In this document: one piece after another, positions 51,694 to 61,418 of the stretch
How positions within the stretch are numbered: position 1 is the stretch's first letter
How the letters are laid out: the number at the start of each line of letters is the position of its first letter
Origin: Bacteroidales bacterium
Lineage (GTDB): Bacteria; Bacteroidota; Bacteroidia; Bacteroidales; UBA932
NCBI GenBank assembly: GCA_017454905.1
Contig: JAFTCB010000033.1
Span: 1-64,000 of the forward strand
Direction: 5' to 3'
DNA length: 64,000 nt
Notes under the pieces: generated by a model
What the model was told of the DNA's origin: nothing
What the model saw: only the letters and a program-made list of their open reading frames with translations
The model's database searches: none
Program-made: the position numbers and the translations under genes

Positions 51694-52449
51694 TTACTTC
51701 CTGAACAAGCCGAATACGGCGGAGCCGGAACCGGACATGGAAGCATAGACGGCGCCCTCGGCGTAGAAACGCCGCTTGAGCCGCTCCACCTCCGGATGGA
51801 TCGGGAAGACGGACGCTTCGAAATCATTGAACAGCACGTCCGGCCACATCTCCACCGGGTAGCGGAGCGCTTCGCGCAGCGGCGGCAGGGCGAGCCGCTC
51901 GCGCGGGATCACGCGGGAATAGGCCTCGCTCGTGCTGACCCGCACGCCCTCGGGCACCTCCACCCGAAGTTCGTAAGGCGACAGGTCCACGTCGTAGTCC
52001 GAAAGGACGTCTCCGCGCCCTTCGCCGAACATCGGCCGGTTGTAGATGAAGAAGGAGCAGTCCGAACCCAGGCAGGCGGCATAGTCCGCCAGCTGCCAGT
52101 CCTCCAGGCCGAGATGGAACATCTCCGTCAGGGTCATCAGGGTGAACGCGGCGTCCGCGGATCCCCCGCCCAGGCCCGCGCCCACGGCGGAGCGTTTCTC
52201 CAGGCGGATCTCCACCGGCGGCAGGTCGAAATCCGACTTGAGCAGGTGGTAGGCGCGCAAGGTCAGGTCGTCATCCCAGGTCACGTTGTCCGAAGCCACG
52301 AAGCGCAGCTTGTCCGAAGGATTGATCTCCAGGACGTCCGTCATCCCGAAGTATGGGATGAACAGGGTTTCGATGTCGTGGTACCCGTCCGGGCGGCGCC
52401 TCAGAACGCTGAGTCCAAGGTTGATCTTGACGTTAGGGAAGACTTGCAT
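51694..52449 (-). CDS. ispE: 4-diphosphocytidyl-2-C-methyl-D-erythritol kinase
   Basis: 251 residues. KINLGLSVLRRRPDGYHDIETLF is the family opening (cut: NVKINLGL, RPDGYHDIETL); GAGLGGGSADAAFTLM is the GHMP ATP loop and SMSGSGSAVFGLF the third motif. Phosphorylates CDP-ME in the MEP pathway. Starts 17 nt inside the sufD end and ends the suf operon. Supplies the precursor step two before IspF, whose gene is at 24861. Confidence 0.94.
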   Translation of the reverse strand: MQVFPNVKINLGLSVLRRRPDGYHDIETLFIPYFGMTDVLEINPSDKLRFVASDNVTWDDDLTLRAYHLLKSDFDLPPVEIRLEKRSAVGAGLGGGSADAAFTLMTLTEMFHLGLEDWQLADYAACLGSDCSFFIYNRPMFGEGRGDVLSDYDVDLSPYELRVEVPEGVRVSTSEAYSRVIPRERLALPPLREALRYPVEMWPDVLFNDFEASVFPIHPEVERLKRRFYAEGAVYASMSGSGSAVFGLFRK

Positions 52450-53029
52450 AGATTTCTTCAGCTAGTGCGTCGGGCAGGCGGCGGGCCACCGGGGCCAGGA
52501 AAGCCTGCATCTGGAGATGCCGGGCTTCCGCCTCGGGGATGCCGCGCGAACGCAGATAGAACAATTCGTCAGGGTTGAGGTAGCCGGTCGTGGCGCCGTG
52601 GGAGCATTTCACGTCGTCGGCATAGATTTCCAGCTGCGGCCGGGACTCGACCCGGGCCGTATCGCTGAGCAGCAGGGAATGATTCTCCTGGTACGCCTCC
52701 GTCTTCTGGGCGTCCGGAGCCACGTAGATGAGTCCGTCGAAGGTCGCACGCGCCGACCCGCCGACAATCCCCTTGAAGAGCTGGCGGGAGAAACTGCCGC
52801 CGGATGCATGGCGGACCAGCACCTGCAGGTCCACCCGCTCGCTGCCGGGACACAGATACAGGCCGGCCAGGTCCAGGCGCGCGCCGGGGCCGACCAGGTC
52901 CACCTCCATGGACAGCTGCGCGTCCCTGCCGGGCAGGAAGACCAGGGTCATGGACACCTCTTCTCCGGCGTCCAGCCGGAGAAACTGGGGCGCGTAGTCG
53001 CGTCCGATGACATAGATCCTGTTATCCAT
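52433..53029 (-). CDS. sufD: short SufD-like Fe-S assembly protein
   Basis: 198 residues, about half the usual length of SufD (about 420-450). The C-terminal half of the family is present: LFKGIVGGSARATFDGLIYVA, AYQENHSLLLS, IYADDVKCSHGATTGYLNPDELFYLRSRGI (cut in motifs), and EAEARHLQMQAFL. The N-terminal domain is missing and replaced by about 30 residues. The beta-helix that binds SufB seems kept in part. Overlaps sufC by 8 nt and ispE by 17 nt. Confidence 0.85.
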   Translation of the reverse strand: MDNRIYVIGRDYAPQFLRLDAGEEVSMTLVFLPGRDAQLSMEVDLVGPGARLDLAGLYLCPGSERVDLQVLVRHASGGSFSRQLFKGIVGGSARATFDGLIYVAPDAQKTEAYQENHSLLLSDTARVESRPQLEIYADDVKCSHGATTGYLNPDELFYLRSRGIPEAEARHLQMQAFLAPVARRLPDALAEEIYASLP

Positions 53030-53774
53030 GGATGCTCTCGTATCCTTCCTTTTCTATCAGGTCCACCAGTTCGCGTCCGCCCGTGCGGACGATGCGGCCG
53101 TCCTTGAGCACGTGGACGACATCGGGGACGATGTATTCCAGCAGGCGCTGGTAATGGGTGATCACGATGGCGGAAGTCTCCGGGGTGCGGAGTTTCTGCA
53201 CGCCCTCGGCCACGATCCGCAGCGCATCCACGTCCAGGCCGGAATCCGTCTCGTCGAGAATGCTGAGCGTCGGCTCGAGCATCGCCATCTGGAAGACCTC
53301 GTTGCGCTTCTTCTCGCCGCCGGAGAAGCCCACGTTGACCTCGCGCCGGGCGAATTCGCCCTTCATCTGCACGAGCGCCATCTTCTCCTTGAGCAGCTTG
53401 AGGTATTCGCCCGGGGTCAGCTCCGGCAGGCCCTGTGCCTTGCGGCGGGCCGCCACGGCCGATTTCATGAAATTGGTGATGCTGACGCCGGGGATCTCCA
53501 CCGGGTACTGGAAGCTCAGGAACAATCCCGCCCAGGAGCGCTCTTCCGGGCTCATGGCGAGCAGGTCGCGGCCGTCATAAAGGACGCTGCCGGCGGTGAC
53601 TTCGAAAGTCGGACGACCCGCCAGGACCGCACCCAGCGTGCTCTTGCCGGCTCCGTTGGGCCCCATCACGGCATGTACCTCGCCGCGGCCGATGGTCAGG
53701 TCCACCCCCTTGAGGATTTCCTTTCCCTCCACGGAGGCGCGCAGACCCTTGATTTCCAGTAAGACTTTATTCAT
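53022..53774 (-). CDS. sufC: Fe-S cluster assembly ATPase SufC
   Basis: 250 residues. ABC-type ATPase: Walker A GPNGAGKST, FLSFQYPVEIPGVSITNFM (Suf-specific), FSGGEKKRNEVFQMA signature, SILDETDSGLD Walker B, VITHYQ switch. Works with SufB and SufD on the scaffold. Overlaps pnuC by 8 nt. Confidence 0.96.
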   Translation of the reverse strand: MNKVLLEIKGLRASVEGKEILKGVDLTIGRGEVHAVMGPNGAGKSTLGAVLAGRPTFEVTAGSVLYDGRDLLAMSPEERSWAGLFLSFQYPVEIPGVSITNFMKSAVAARRKAQGLPELTPGEYLKLLKEKMALVQMKGEFARREVNVGFSGGEKKRNEVFQMAMLEPTLSILDETDSGLDVDALRIVAEGVQKLRTPETSAIVITHYQRLLEYIVPDVVHVLKDGRIVRTGGRELVDLIEKEGYESIHG

Positions 53775-54372
53775 GCTTGTTGTACAGTTTTTTCCATGAG
53801 ATGAGGGACCAGATGCCGTTGGCCAGGTAAAGCAGGCTCACGACCGGCATCAGATAGAGTCCGGAGATGATGTAGAGGACGATGTTGGCCAGGTTGACGA
53901 CCAGCCACACGATCCAGCACTCCCAGCATTTCTGGGCGCTGAGATACTGCGCCAGCAGCGTGAGCATCAGCAGGTAGGAATCCAGCCAGGGCGAGGGGTC
54001 CGCCTGGAACACGTCCGGCCACTTGACGGGCAGCCAGTCCAGGCACATCGCCCAGACGGCACCGAACACGCAGACAATCAGGATGAGTCCCGGCCACTGC
54101 TCTTTCGTGATGCGGCCGACCTTGAGGCGGCTGTCGTCGGCAGCGCTGCGCTCCTCCTCGCGGGGGTGCGTCCAGCGCCAGTGCCCGAAAGCGTTGATGG
54201 CAAATGAAACAGGCTGCAGCAGCATCGCGCTGTAGAGGTGCTGCCGCCAGAAGAGGACGAAGAGGAATATGTTGTACACATATCCCACCCAGAAGTTGTA
54301 CTTCGAGTTGCGGCCCGCGAGGAACACGCAGGACAGGCCCAGCAGCGCCGATATGATCTCCACCCAGCTCAT
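53767..54372 (-). CDS. pnuC: PnuC-type vitamin (nicotinamide riboside) transporter inside the suf operon
   Basis: 202 residues from ATG 54372, an ATGA overlap with the sufB end. Seven or so helices; [24 protein letters not shown] (cut: [11 protein letters not shown]) and the C-terminal [21 protein letters not shown] and [16 protein letters not shown] are PnuC family blocks. PnuC carriers take up nicotinamide riboside; sister members carry thiamine or riboflavin, so the substrate is a guess. It sits between sufB and sufC, which is not the usual suf order. Confidence 0.85.
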   Translation of the reverse strand: MSWVEIISALLGLSCVFLAGRNSKYNFWVGYVYNIFLFVLFWRQHLYSAMLLQPVSFAINAFGHWRWTHPREEERSAADDSRLKVGRITKEQWPGLILIVCVFGAVWAMCLDWLPVKWPDVFQADPSPWLDSYLLMLTLLAQYLSAQKCWECWIVWLVVNLANIVLYIISGLYLMPVVSLLYLANGIWSLISWKKLYNKHE

Positions 54373-55820
54373 CCTACGGCACCTTCTAGGGAAACGGACA
54401 GGAGTTTCTGCGCCTCCACGGCGAATTCCATCGGGAGGCGGGAGAGGACTTCGCGGGCATAGCCCCCGACGATGAGCGCCACGGCATCTTCGGGCGAGAT
54501 GCCACGCTGGGTACAGTAGAACAGCTGGTCTTCGCTGATCTTGGAGGTCGTGGCTTCGTGCTCCACGATCGCATGCGGGTTCTGGCTGCGGATCACCGGG
54601 AAGGTGTGCGCCCCGCAGGTGCTGCCGATCAGCAGGGAGTCGCACTGCGAATAATTGCGCGCCCCTTCGGCCGCCGGGCCCATCTGCACGAGGCCGCGGT
54701 AGCTGTTTTCGCTGTGTCCGGCGGAAATGCCCTTGGAGACCACCCGGCTGCGGGTACGGCGCCCCAGATGGATCATCTTGGTGCCCGTGTCGGCCTGCTG
54801 GTAGTTGTTGGTCATGGCGACGCTGTAGAACTCGGAGGAGGAGTCATCCCCCTTGAGGATGGTGCTGGGGTATTTCCAGGTGATGGCGGAGCCGGTCTCC
54901 ACCTGGGTCCAGCTCAGGTGGGAGCCGCTGCCCTTGCAGATGCCGCGCTTGGTCACAAGGTTCAGGATGCCGCCGCGGCCCTGCGCGTCGCCGGGATACC
55001 AGTTCTGGACGGTGCTGTATTTGACGTCCGCGTCTTTCTCCACGATGATCTCCACCACGGCTGCATGGAGCTGGTTTTCGTCGCGCATCGGGGCCGTGCA
55101 GCCTTCCATGTAGCTGACGGAAGCGCCTTCGTCCGCGATGATCAGCGTACGCTCGAACTGCCCGGTACCGGAAGCATTGATCCGGAAGTAGCTGGACAGC
55201 TCCATCGGACATTTCACCCCCTTGGGGATGTAGCAGAAGGATCCGTCCGAGAAGACCGCCGAATTGAGGGCCGCGTAGAAGTTGTCCCCCGCCGGAACGA
55301 CCGTGGCGAGATACTTGCGCACCAGGTCGGGATGCTCGCGCACCGCTTCGGAGAAGGAGCAGAAGATGATGCCCTGCTCCGCAAGGGTCTTGCGGAAGGT
55401 CGTGGTCACGCTCACGGAGTCGAAAACCGCATCCACCGCCACTTCCCCCTTGGGCTTCACGCCGGCGAGCACTTCCCGCTCGTGCAGGGGGATGCCCAGC
55501 TTGTCGAAGGTCTCCATCAGGGCGGGATCGATCTCATCCGGACGGTCTTCGTCGCGTTTGGGCGCCGCCCAATAGATAATATCCTGGAAATCAATGCGCG
55601 GCAACTTGAGATGGCCCCACTGCGGCGGGGTCATGCGCTGCCATTTGCGGAATGCATCCAGGCGGAACTCCAACAGCCAGTCCGGTTCCTGCTTCTTGGC
55701 GGAAATCATCCGGATGATGTCTTCGTTGAGGCCTTTCGGCACGTATTCCTGGTCGACTTCTGTCACGAAGCCTTCCTTGTACTCCGTAGCGGAGGAGAGA
55801 TCTTTGATCAGTTCGTCCAT
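54369..55820 (-). CDS. sufB: Fe-S cluster scaffold protein SufB
   Basis: 483 residues, full length. [64 protein letters not shown]-type block ([17 protein letters not shown]), [31 protein letters not shown] and [15 protein letters not shown] are SufB motifs. Head of the sufB-pnuC-sufC-sufD-ispE operon. Promoter box is 8 nt before the ATG. Confidence 0.96.
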   Translation of the reverse strand: MDELIKDLSSATEYKEGFVTEVDQEYVPKGLNEDIIRMISAKKQEPDWLLEFRLDAFRKWQRMTPPQWGHLKLPRIDFQDIIYWAAPKRDEDRPDEIDPALMETFDKLGIPLHEREVLAGVKPKGEVAVDAVFDSVSVTTTFRKTLAEQGIIFCSFSEAVREHPDLVRKYLATVVPAGDNFYAALNSAVFSDGSFCYIPKGVKCPMELSSYFRINASGTGQFERTLIIADEGASVSYMEGCTAPMRDENQLHAAVVEIIVEKDADVKYSTVQNWYPGDAQGRGGILNLVTKRGICKGSGSHLSWTQVETGSAITWKYPSTILKGDDSSSEFYSVAMTNNYQQADTGTKMIHLGRRTRSRVVSKGISAGHSENSYRGLVQMGPAAEGARNYSQCDSLLIGSTCGAHTFPVIRSQNPHAIVEHEATTSKISEDQLFYCTQRGISPEDAVALIVGGYAREVLSRLPMEFAVEAQKLLSVSLEGAVG

Positions 55821-55828
55821 TGAAGTGT

Positions 55829-55836
55829 CAAAGATA
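55829..55836 (-). promoter_or_regulatory. -7 box TATCTTTG of the suf operon
   Basis: Minus-strand TATCTTTG, 8 nt before the sufB ATG at 55820. Confidence 0.55.
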
Positions 55837-55917
55837 AGGATTCTATCCTAAATCCGCAAGCGATGCACTTTGGCAGGGGATTTGTTATATCTTTGCACCA
55901 AAATCAACCACAGCGAT

Positions 55918-56898
55918 ATGAAAAGTTTCCGATTCTGGTCCGTGGCTGCGGCGGTCCTCCTGCTGATGCCGGCTGCCGTCCGCGCCCAGTCCATCTGCTT
56001 CTGGACAGATGATGCGGATGTCGTTCCGGTCCGGATCTACGTTGACCGTGAATACATAGGCGATGTGACCGCCGCGTTCTCCAACCAGCCCCTGCTGGAT
56101 ACCGAAGGCACCTTGAGCGTGGATACTACGCCCGCGCGCCACGAACTTACCGCCGTGGACAAATACGGCCGCGTCTACAAGGGCTGGCAGGGCTACATCA
56201 ACGCCCGCGAAGGCGAGGTCCACTACCTGCGCATCCGGGGCCGCCAGTTCCGCGAAGTAAACCATGAGGACTACGGCTACGTCTTCCTGGACTGGGCCCC
56301 GCTCTTCATCTATGCCCCGCGACCGTATTACCATTTCTCCGTCGAGGACCTGAGTCCGCTGGAAGACAGCGGCCTGCTGGCCGGCATGGCGGTGACGGCG
56401 GTAGGCGCCACCGCCGCGATGGGCGTGGCCGCCGCCCGGAACTGGGGGCTGGAGGACAGCCGCTTCCCCTACTTCGCCCTGGGCCTGGGGACGGAGTATT
56501 TCTCCACCCTGGGACTCTGGCGCAACGTGGCGCAGATGAAGGCCCGCTTCGGGGGCAAAGGCGGGATCTCCCTGCTGGCCGACGCCGGCGTCTCCGTCCT
56601 CCCGTATTATTCCTACACGGGCTACGGCCGCACCTACCGCAATTTCCACTCCGAATTCACCTGGAGCGTGGGGGCCTCCCTGGACTACGGCGGACTCAGT
56701 TTCGGCGTGCGCTACAAGCCGGCCTTCAATGACTTTTCCGAAACCTTCCTCACCGCCCGCGTCGCCTATGACTGGTGGATCACCGGACATTTCGGCCTCA
56801 ACTTCCACGGCGGCTTCGGCGTCGGCGGCTTCGGAGCGCAAGGCATGATGGATTATTACGATTTCCCGTTCGGGTTCGGATTCCTCGTCAGGCTGTAA
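55918..56898 (+). CDS. hypothetical exported barrel-like protein
   Basis: 326 residues from ATG 55918, with a signal peptide ending AAVRAQ. First part (about 25-120) looks beta-sandwich-like (VRIYVDREYIGDV, RHELTAVDKYGRVYKGW); then a hydrophobic stretch (GLLAGMAVTAVGATAAMGVAAAR) and a C-terminal run of amphipathic strands (GISLLADAGVSVLPYYSYTGYG, LSFGVRYKPAFNDFSETFLTARVAY in short motifs) ending FGFGFLVRL, as in outer membrane barrels. TATCTTTG at 55888-55895 is 22 nt upstream, with a TTTG at 55869-55872 in the -33 zone. Role unknown. Confidence 0.75.
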   Translation: MKSFRFWSVAAAVLLLMPAAVRAQSICFWTDDADVVPVRIYVDREYIGDVTAAFSNQPLLDTEGTLSVDTTPARHELTAVDKYGRVYKGWQGYINAREGEVHYLRIRGRQFREVNHEDYGYVFLDWAPLFIYAPRPYYHFSVEDLSPLEDSGLLAGMAVTAVGATAAMGVAAARNWGLEDSRFPYFALGLGTEYFSTLGLWRNVAQMKARFGGKGGISLLADAGVSVLPYYSYTGYGRTYRNFHSEFTWSVGASLDYGGLSFGVRYKPAFNDFSETFLTARVAYDWWITGHFGLNFHGGFGVGGFGAQGMMDYYDFPFGFGFLVRL

Positions 56899-56901
56899 TC
56901 C

Positions 56902-58404
56902 ATGTCCCCGTCGCTCCTGCTCACTGCCGTCGCGCTCTACCTTGCCGTGGTGATCGGCATCGGCTGGCGGATTTCCCGCCGCGCGCAGGAAAGCACGGAC
57001 TTTTTCCGTGGCGGACGGAAGTCCCCCTGGTGGGCGGTAGCCGTGGCGATGGTCAGCACCTCCATCTCCGGGATCACCTTCGTGTCCGTGCCCGGGATGG
57101 TGGAGGCTTCGCAATGGTCCTACCTGCAGATGGCCGTGGGCTTCGTGGCAGGCTATGCCGTGATCGCCTACGTGCTGCTGCCGCTCTACTACCGGCTCAA
57201 CCTCAGCAGCCTCTACACCTGGCTGGAGCAGCGCTTCGGCCGGTGGAGCCACCGTTCTGGGGCAGCCTTTTTCCTGCTGTCGAAGCTCCTCATCTGCGGC
57301 GTGCGGATGTACCTGACCGCCATCGTGCTGCAGCTGGTCATCTTCGACCCGCTGGGCATTCCCTTCGCGGTCAACGTGGCCGCCACGATGCTCTGCGTGT
57401 GGCTCTACACCTTCCGCGGAGGCGTGCGCACCCTCGTCTGGACGGACATGATCCAGACCCTCGCGCTGCTCACGGTGGTCGTCCTCTGCCTGATGCAGAT
57501 GGGCCGCGCCCTGGGACTGGACTTCGGGGCGATGTACGGCAGCATCCGGGACAACGGGATGAGCCGCATCTGGTTCTTCGACGACTGGCGGGACACGCGC
57601 TTCTTCTGGAAGCAGTTCCTCGCCGGCATGTTCACCACCATCGCGATGACCGGCCTGGACCAAGACATGATGCAGAAAAACCTCTCCTGCAAGACCTTGC
57701 GCGAGAGCCAGCGCAACATGATGAGCTACGGGGCGGCATTCATCCCGGTCAACCTGCTCTTCCTCGCCCTCGGCGTACTGCTGTACCGTTTCGCCGCGGT
57801 GCGCGGCATCGGTGTCGCCCGGCCGGACGACCTGTTCCCGGCGATCGCCTGCGGTACGGATGCCGCCGGCACCGCCTGGATGCCGCCGGTGGTCAGCCTG
57901 CTGTTCGTGCTGGGGCTTACCGCCTCGGCGTTCAGCAGTTCCGGCTCCGCCCTCACCGCCCTGACCACCACGTTCACCCTGGATTTCCTGCATGCAGACC
58001 GGCGGCAGGACGAAGCCGGCCTGCTGCGCACCCGCCGCATCGTGCACACCGGAGCCGCACTGGTGCTCGGACTCGTGATCCTGGGGTTCGGGGCCATCCA
58101 GGACGACAGCGTGATCAACACCATCTACACGGTCGCCGGCTACACCTACGGCCCGCTGCTCGGTCTGTTCTTCTTCGGGCTGCTGAGCCGCCGGCGCGTC
58201 CGGGACCGCTGGGTACCGGTGATCTGCGTCCTGGCGCCACTTCTCTGCTTTGTGCTCTCCACCCACAGCGAAGCCTGGCTGGGCGGTTACCGGATCGGAT
58301 TCGAGCTGCTGCTCATCAATGCGGCGCTGACCTGGACCGGACTGTGGCTGAGCGGCATCGGGCTGCCCCGCCCGGACCCTGCCGGCCCGGAGAGAAAAGG
58401 CTAG
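56902..58404 (+). CDS. sodium:solute symporter family protein
   Basis: 500 residues, about 13 helices. The SSS family pattern: STDFFRGGRKSPWWAVAVAM, SGITFVSVPGM, and GLDQDMMQKNLSCKTLRESQRNMM (cut: TGLDQDMMQ). Uses the sodium gradient to import a small solute; related Bacteroidetes members take up sialic acid, sugars or amino acids, and the sequence does not decide. 3 nt after the barrel gene, so co-transcribed. Confidence 0.88.
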   Translation: MSPSLLLTAVALYLAVVIGIGWRISRRAQESTDFFRGGRKSPWWAVAVAMVSTSISGITFVSVPGMVEASQWSYLQMAVGFVAGYAVIAYVLLPLYYRLNLSSLYTWLEQRFGRWSHRSGAAFFLLSKLLICGVRMYLTAIVLQLVIFDPLGIPFAVNVAATMLCVWLYTFRGGVRTLVWTDMIQTLALLTVVVLCLMQMGRALGLDFGAMYGSIRDNGMSRIWFFDDWRDTRFFWKQFLAGMFTTIAMTGLDQDMMQKNLSCKTLRESQRNMMSYGAAFIPVNLLFLALGVLLYRFAAVRGIGVARPDDLFPAIACGTDAAGTAWMPPVVSLLFVLGLTASAFSSSGSALTALTTTFTLDFLHADRRQDEAGLLRTRRIVHTGAALVLGLVILGFGAIQDDSVINTIYTVAGYTYGPLLGLFFFGLLSRRRVRDRWVPVICVLAPLLCFVLSTHSEAWLGGYRIGFELLLINAALTWTGLWLSGIGLPRPDPAGPERKG

Positions 58405-58464
58405 CGCGGCTCTCGCTTTTTTCACCCTGATTCCTTATATTTGTCCGAACCAATTGTTACAAGC

Positions 58465-60138
58465 ATGAGAACTGCCACCTTTTGCGTCGCGCTCGCTGCG
58501 GCTGCCCTGCTCGCGGCAACGCCTGCCGATGCCTGCACCAACCTCATCGTCGGGAAAAAAGCTTCCGCGGACGGAAGCGTGATGGTTACCTACAATTGCG
58601 ACGGTTTCGGATTCGCTTCCCCGCTGTCCTATTCGGCACCCGGACGCCATGCCTCCGGCGAGATGATCGCCATCCGGGGCTGGGGCCAGCAGGCAGAGCC
58701 GCATTATGTCGCACAGGCGCCCTATACCTATGGCGTGGTGGGTCTGATGAATGAGAACCAGGTCACCATCGTCGAGACCACCTGGGACGGCCGCGAGGAG
58801 CTCCGCAACCCGGAAGGCTACCTGGATTATTTCACCCTGATGGACCTCGCCCTGCAGCGCAGCACGACGGCCCGCGAAGCCATCGCCGTCATTGATGCCC
58901 TCGTGCAGGAATACGGCTACAACAGCACCGGCGAGAATTTCGTCGTCTGCGACAAGGACGAGGCCTGGATCATGGAAATCATCGGCAAGGGACCGGGGCG
59001 CAAAGGTGCCGTCTGGGTGGCCCTGCGCGTGCCGGACGACGCCATCTGCGCCTATGCCAACGCCAGCCGCATCCGCCAGTTCCCGCAGGCCAGGAAAGCA
59101 GACAAGAAGCTCGGTTTCTGCGTCGTAGAGGGCGAATGCATGTACTCCGCCGACGTAATCTCCTTCGCCCGCGAGATGGGCTATTTCTCCGGCAAGGATG
59201 CGGACTTCAGCTTCCGCGAAGCCTACGGTCCGCTGGACTGGAGCGCCATCCGCTACTGCGAGGCCCGCGTGTGGAGTTTCTTCCGCCACCACACCGACAC
59301 GGCCGTCATGGACGGGTATCTGCCTTTCCTGAACGGGAATCTGGAGGTCTGCGACCACCTGCCCCTCTGGATCAGGCCGGACGAGCCGCTGTCCGTGCGC
59401 GACTTGATGAACGACATGCGCGACCACTATGAGGGCACCGCCTTGGACATGACCGCGGACCTGAGCGCCGGACCCTGGGCATCGCCCTACCGCAACCAGC
59501 CCGTCAATTTCAAGGCTTCCGACGGCACGGACATGTTCCGCGAGCGGCCCATCGGCTGCCAGCAGAGCGGCATGACCATGGTCTGCCAGATGCGTTCCTG
59601 GCTGCCGGATGCCCTGGGCGGCGTGACCTATTTCAATATGGATGATGCCTCGATGGTGGCCTATGTGCCCGTGTACTGCGGCATCGACCGCGTGCCGGAT
59701 CCCTTCCGCCGCGAGAACAACAACATCCGCGAATTCAGCACCGAAAGCGCCTTCTGGATGTGCAATTTCGTGGCCAACATGGTCTATCCGCGCTACAGCG
59801 CCATGATCGGGGACCTGCGCGAGGCGCAGACCGAGCTGGAAGACTTCTACGCCGCCGACCAAAAAGAGGTGGAAGAAAAGGCCGCGGCCATGACGCCCGG
59901 CGAGCGGACGCAGTACCTCACCGGCAAGACCCTCGACTATACCGACCGCATGATGAAGCGCTGGGACAAACTGGCCCGGCTGCTGATCGTCAAGCACAAC
60001 GACCAGATCGCGCAACCCAGCGAGAACGGGGTCGTGGTGAGCGGACGCCGCACTTCCCCGGCTTATGCCCCGGCCTTCATCGACGCCGTCAAGGAGCAGA
60101 CCGGGAACCGCTACATCCGACCTTCCGCTATCCAATGA
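58465..60138 (+). CDS. C69 family dipeptidase, secreted
   Basis: 557 residues from ATG 58465. Signal ends ATPADA and the mature enzyme would begin with Cys (CTNLIVGKKASADGSVM), the N-terminal nucleophile of C69/PepD hydrolases. YTYGVVGLMNENQVTIVETT and NFVVCDKDEAWIMEIIG are further family blocks. Cleaves di- and small peptides, probably in the periplasm. TATATTTG at 58436-58443 is 21 nt upstream. Followed by DUF4421 with an ATGA overlap. Confidence 0.93.
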   Translation: MRTATFCVALAAAALLAATPADACTNLIVGKKASADGSVMVTYNCDGFGFASPLSYSAPGRHASGEMIAIRGWGQQAEPHYVAQAPYTYGVVGLMNENQVTIVETTWDGREELRNPEGYLDYFTLMDLALQRSTTAREAIAVIDALVQEYGYNSTGENFVVCDKDEAWIMEIIGKGPGRKGAVWVALRVPDDAICAYANASRIRQFPQARKADKKLGFCVVEGECMYSADVISFAREMGYFSGKDADFSFREAYGPLDWSAIRYCEARVWSFFRHHTDTAVMDGYLPFLNGNLEVCDHLPLWIRPDEPLSVRDLMNDMRDHYEGTALDMTADLSAGPWASPYRNQPVNFKASDGTDMFRERPIGCQQSGMTMVCQMRSWLPDALGGVTYFNMDDASMVAYVPVYCGIDRVPDPFRRENNNIREFSTESAFWMCNFVANMVYPRYSAMIGDLREAQTELEDFYAADQKEVEEKAAAMTPGERTQYLTGKTLDYTDRMMKRWDKLARLLIVKHNDQIAQPSENGVVVSGRRTSPAYAPAFIDAVKEQTGNRYIRPSAIQ

Positions 60139-61373
60139 GAAAAATACTACTGATTCTCGTCGCCGTGTGCGCCATTCCGGCCGGGCTGGACGCACAGCAG
60201 ACCGGTTGGATTGCCCGGACGTTCCGGCAAGTCACGAAAAGCCTGACTACGCCGAACCGCATCCTGGACACCAACTATGTTTACCAGCTCGAGACCCCCT
60301 GGGTGGTATCGGCCAATGCAGACCTGATCTGGACGGGCATCCACCTGAACCGGGACATCACCCTGGCGGACAGCCCGGAGAAGACGGACTTTGTCCACAT
60401 CGACAACCACCTCCACCGGGAGTTGTTCAAGAAAGTCGGCGGAGGCTTTTCGTACGGATCCCTATCCGTCAACTACACGACAGAGGTGGACCGGCACGGG
60501 ACAAAACGCAACAAATACCTCAACCTCGGTTTCTTCCGGCCGCGATTCGGAATCAACGTCCAATACTATTCCGTCGATGAGTTCCTGGACGGCGTGATAC
60601 GGATGGACTGGTTACCGGATTTCACCATCGAAACCCAGAGCGACGCCCCCGGCCTGATGCGCCAGCTCGTGGTTGACGCTTTCTATTTCTTCAATCCCGA
60701 ACGATTCTCCTATTCGACCGTGTCCAGCCGGAATTTCGTCCAGAGCCGGTCCGCCGGCAGCTGGGTTGCTTCCGCAAGCTATTCCCAAGGGGAATACAAA
60801 TACATGCTGGAAGACGGCGTCGTACTTGAGTTCTACGACCACGTAGGACGGATCCGGACGGGAATCTTCTCTGTCGGAGGAGGCTACTCCTTCAACTGGG
60901 TGCTCTTCCACAGCGCACCCGGCGGAAGGTCCGTCAAAGGCTTGCGCAACCTGACCCTCAACCTGACGGCCACCCCCCGTGTCTCTCTCTACGACCACCT
61001 TTTCACCACCGTGTACAACTATCCGGATCCGGAGCCTTTTATCCAGAAGTACAAGGAGGAGCACGGCGAAGACGTAGATGAGAAGGAACTGGATGCAGCC
61101 GTCTTCAAATATCAGCTCGACGGCGTCCGGGAAGGCGAGCAAAGCCAACGGCACGAATTCTTCCGGCCCTCGCTGGACATCGCCGCCCGTGCCGCCCTCA
61201 GTTTCTCCTGGGATCGCTTCCAGCTCTGCGCAAATGCGACGCTCAACCGTTTTTCCTTCAGGGATATCAAGACCGTCAACAAGGACCCGCTTCATCCGCA
61301 GGACATCCAATCCATCTCCCGCGGCTCTTTTTATGACATCTCCACCCGGATCCAGTTCAGCATGCGATTCTGA
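60135..61373 (+). CDS. DUF4421 family outer membrane protein
   Basis: 412 residues from ATG 60135 (ATGA overlap with the peptidase). Signal ends GLDAQ. DUF4421 features: LDTNYVYQLETPWVVSAN near residue 46, GGGFSYGSLSVNY, many amphipathic strands, a charged loop (YKEEHGEDVDEKELDA) and a C-terminal TRIQFSMRF that fits an outer membrane barrel end. Bacteroidetes-specific, function unknown. Confidence 0.83.
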   Translation: MRKILLILVAVCAIPAGLDAQQTGWIARTFRQVTKSLTTPNRILDTNYVYQLETPWVVSANADLIWTGIHLNRDITLADSPEKTDFVHIDNHLHRELFKKVGGGFSYGSLSVNYTTEVDRHGTKRNKYLNLGFFRPRFGINVQYYSVDEFLDGVIRMDWLPDFTIETQSDAPGLMRQLVVDAFYFFNPERFSYSTVSSRNFVQSRSAGSWVASASYSQGEYKYMLEDGVVLEFYDHVGRIRTGIFSVGGGYSFNWVLFHSAPGGRSVKGLRNLTLNLTATPRVSLYDHLFTTVYNYPDPEPFIQKYKEEHGEDVDEKELDAAVFKYQLDGVREGEQSQRHEFFRPSLDIAARAALSFSWDRFQLCANATLNRFSFRDIKTVNKDPLHPQDIQSISRGSFYDISTRIQFSMRF

Positions 61374-61418
61374 CGCGACAGGTATCTTTTTTGCACGAAC
61401 CTTTCTAAAAGTATTTGT

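Noticed and set aside
55885-58425. An 846-codon minus-strand frame over the barrel and symporter genes
   Set aside because: Same composition artefact; the plus-strand genes have promoters, signal peptides and family motifs.
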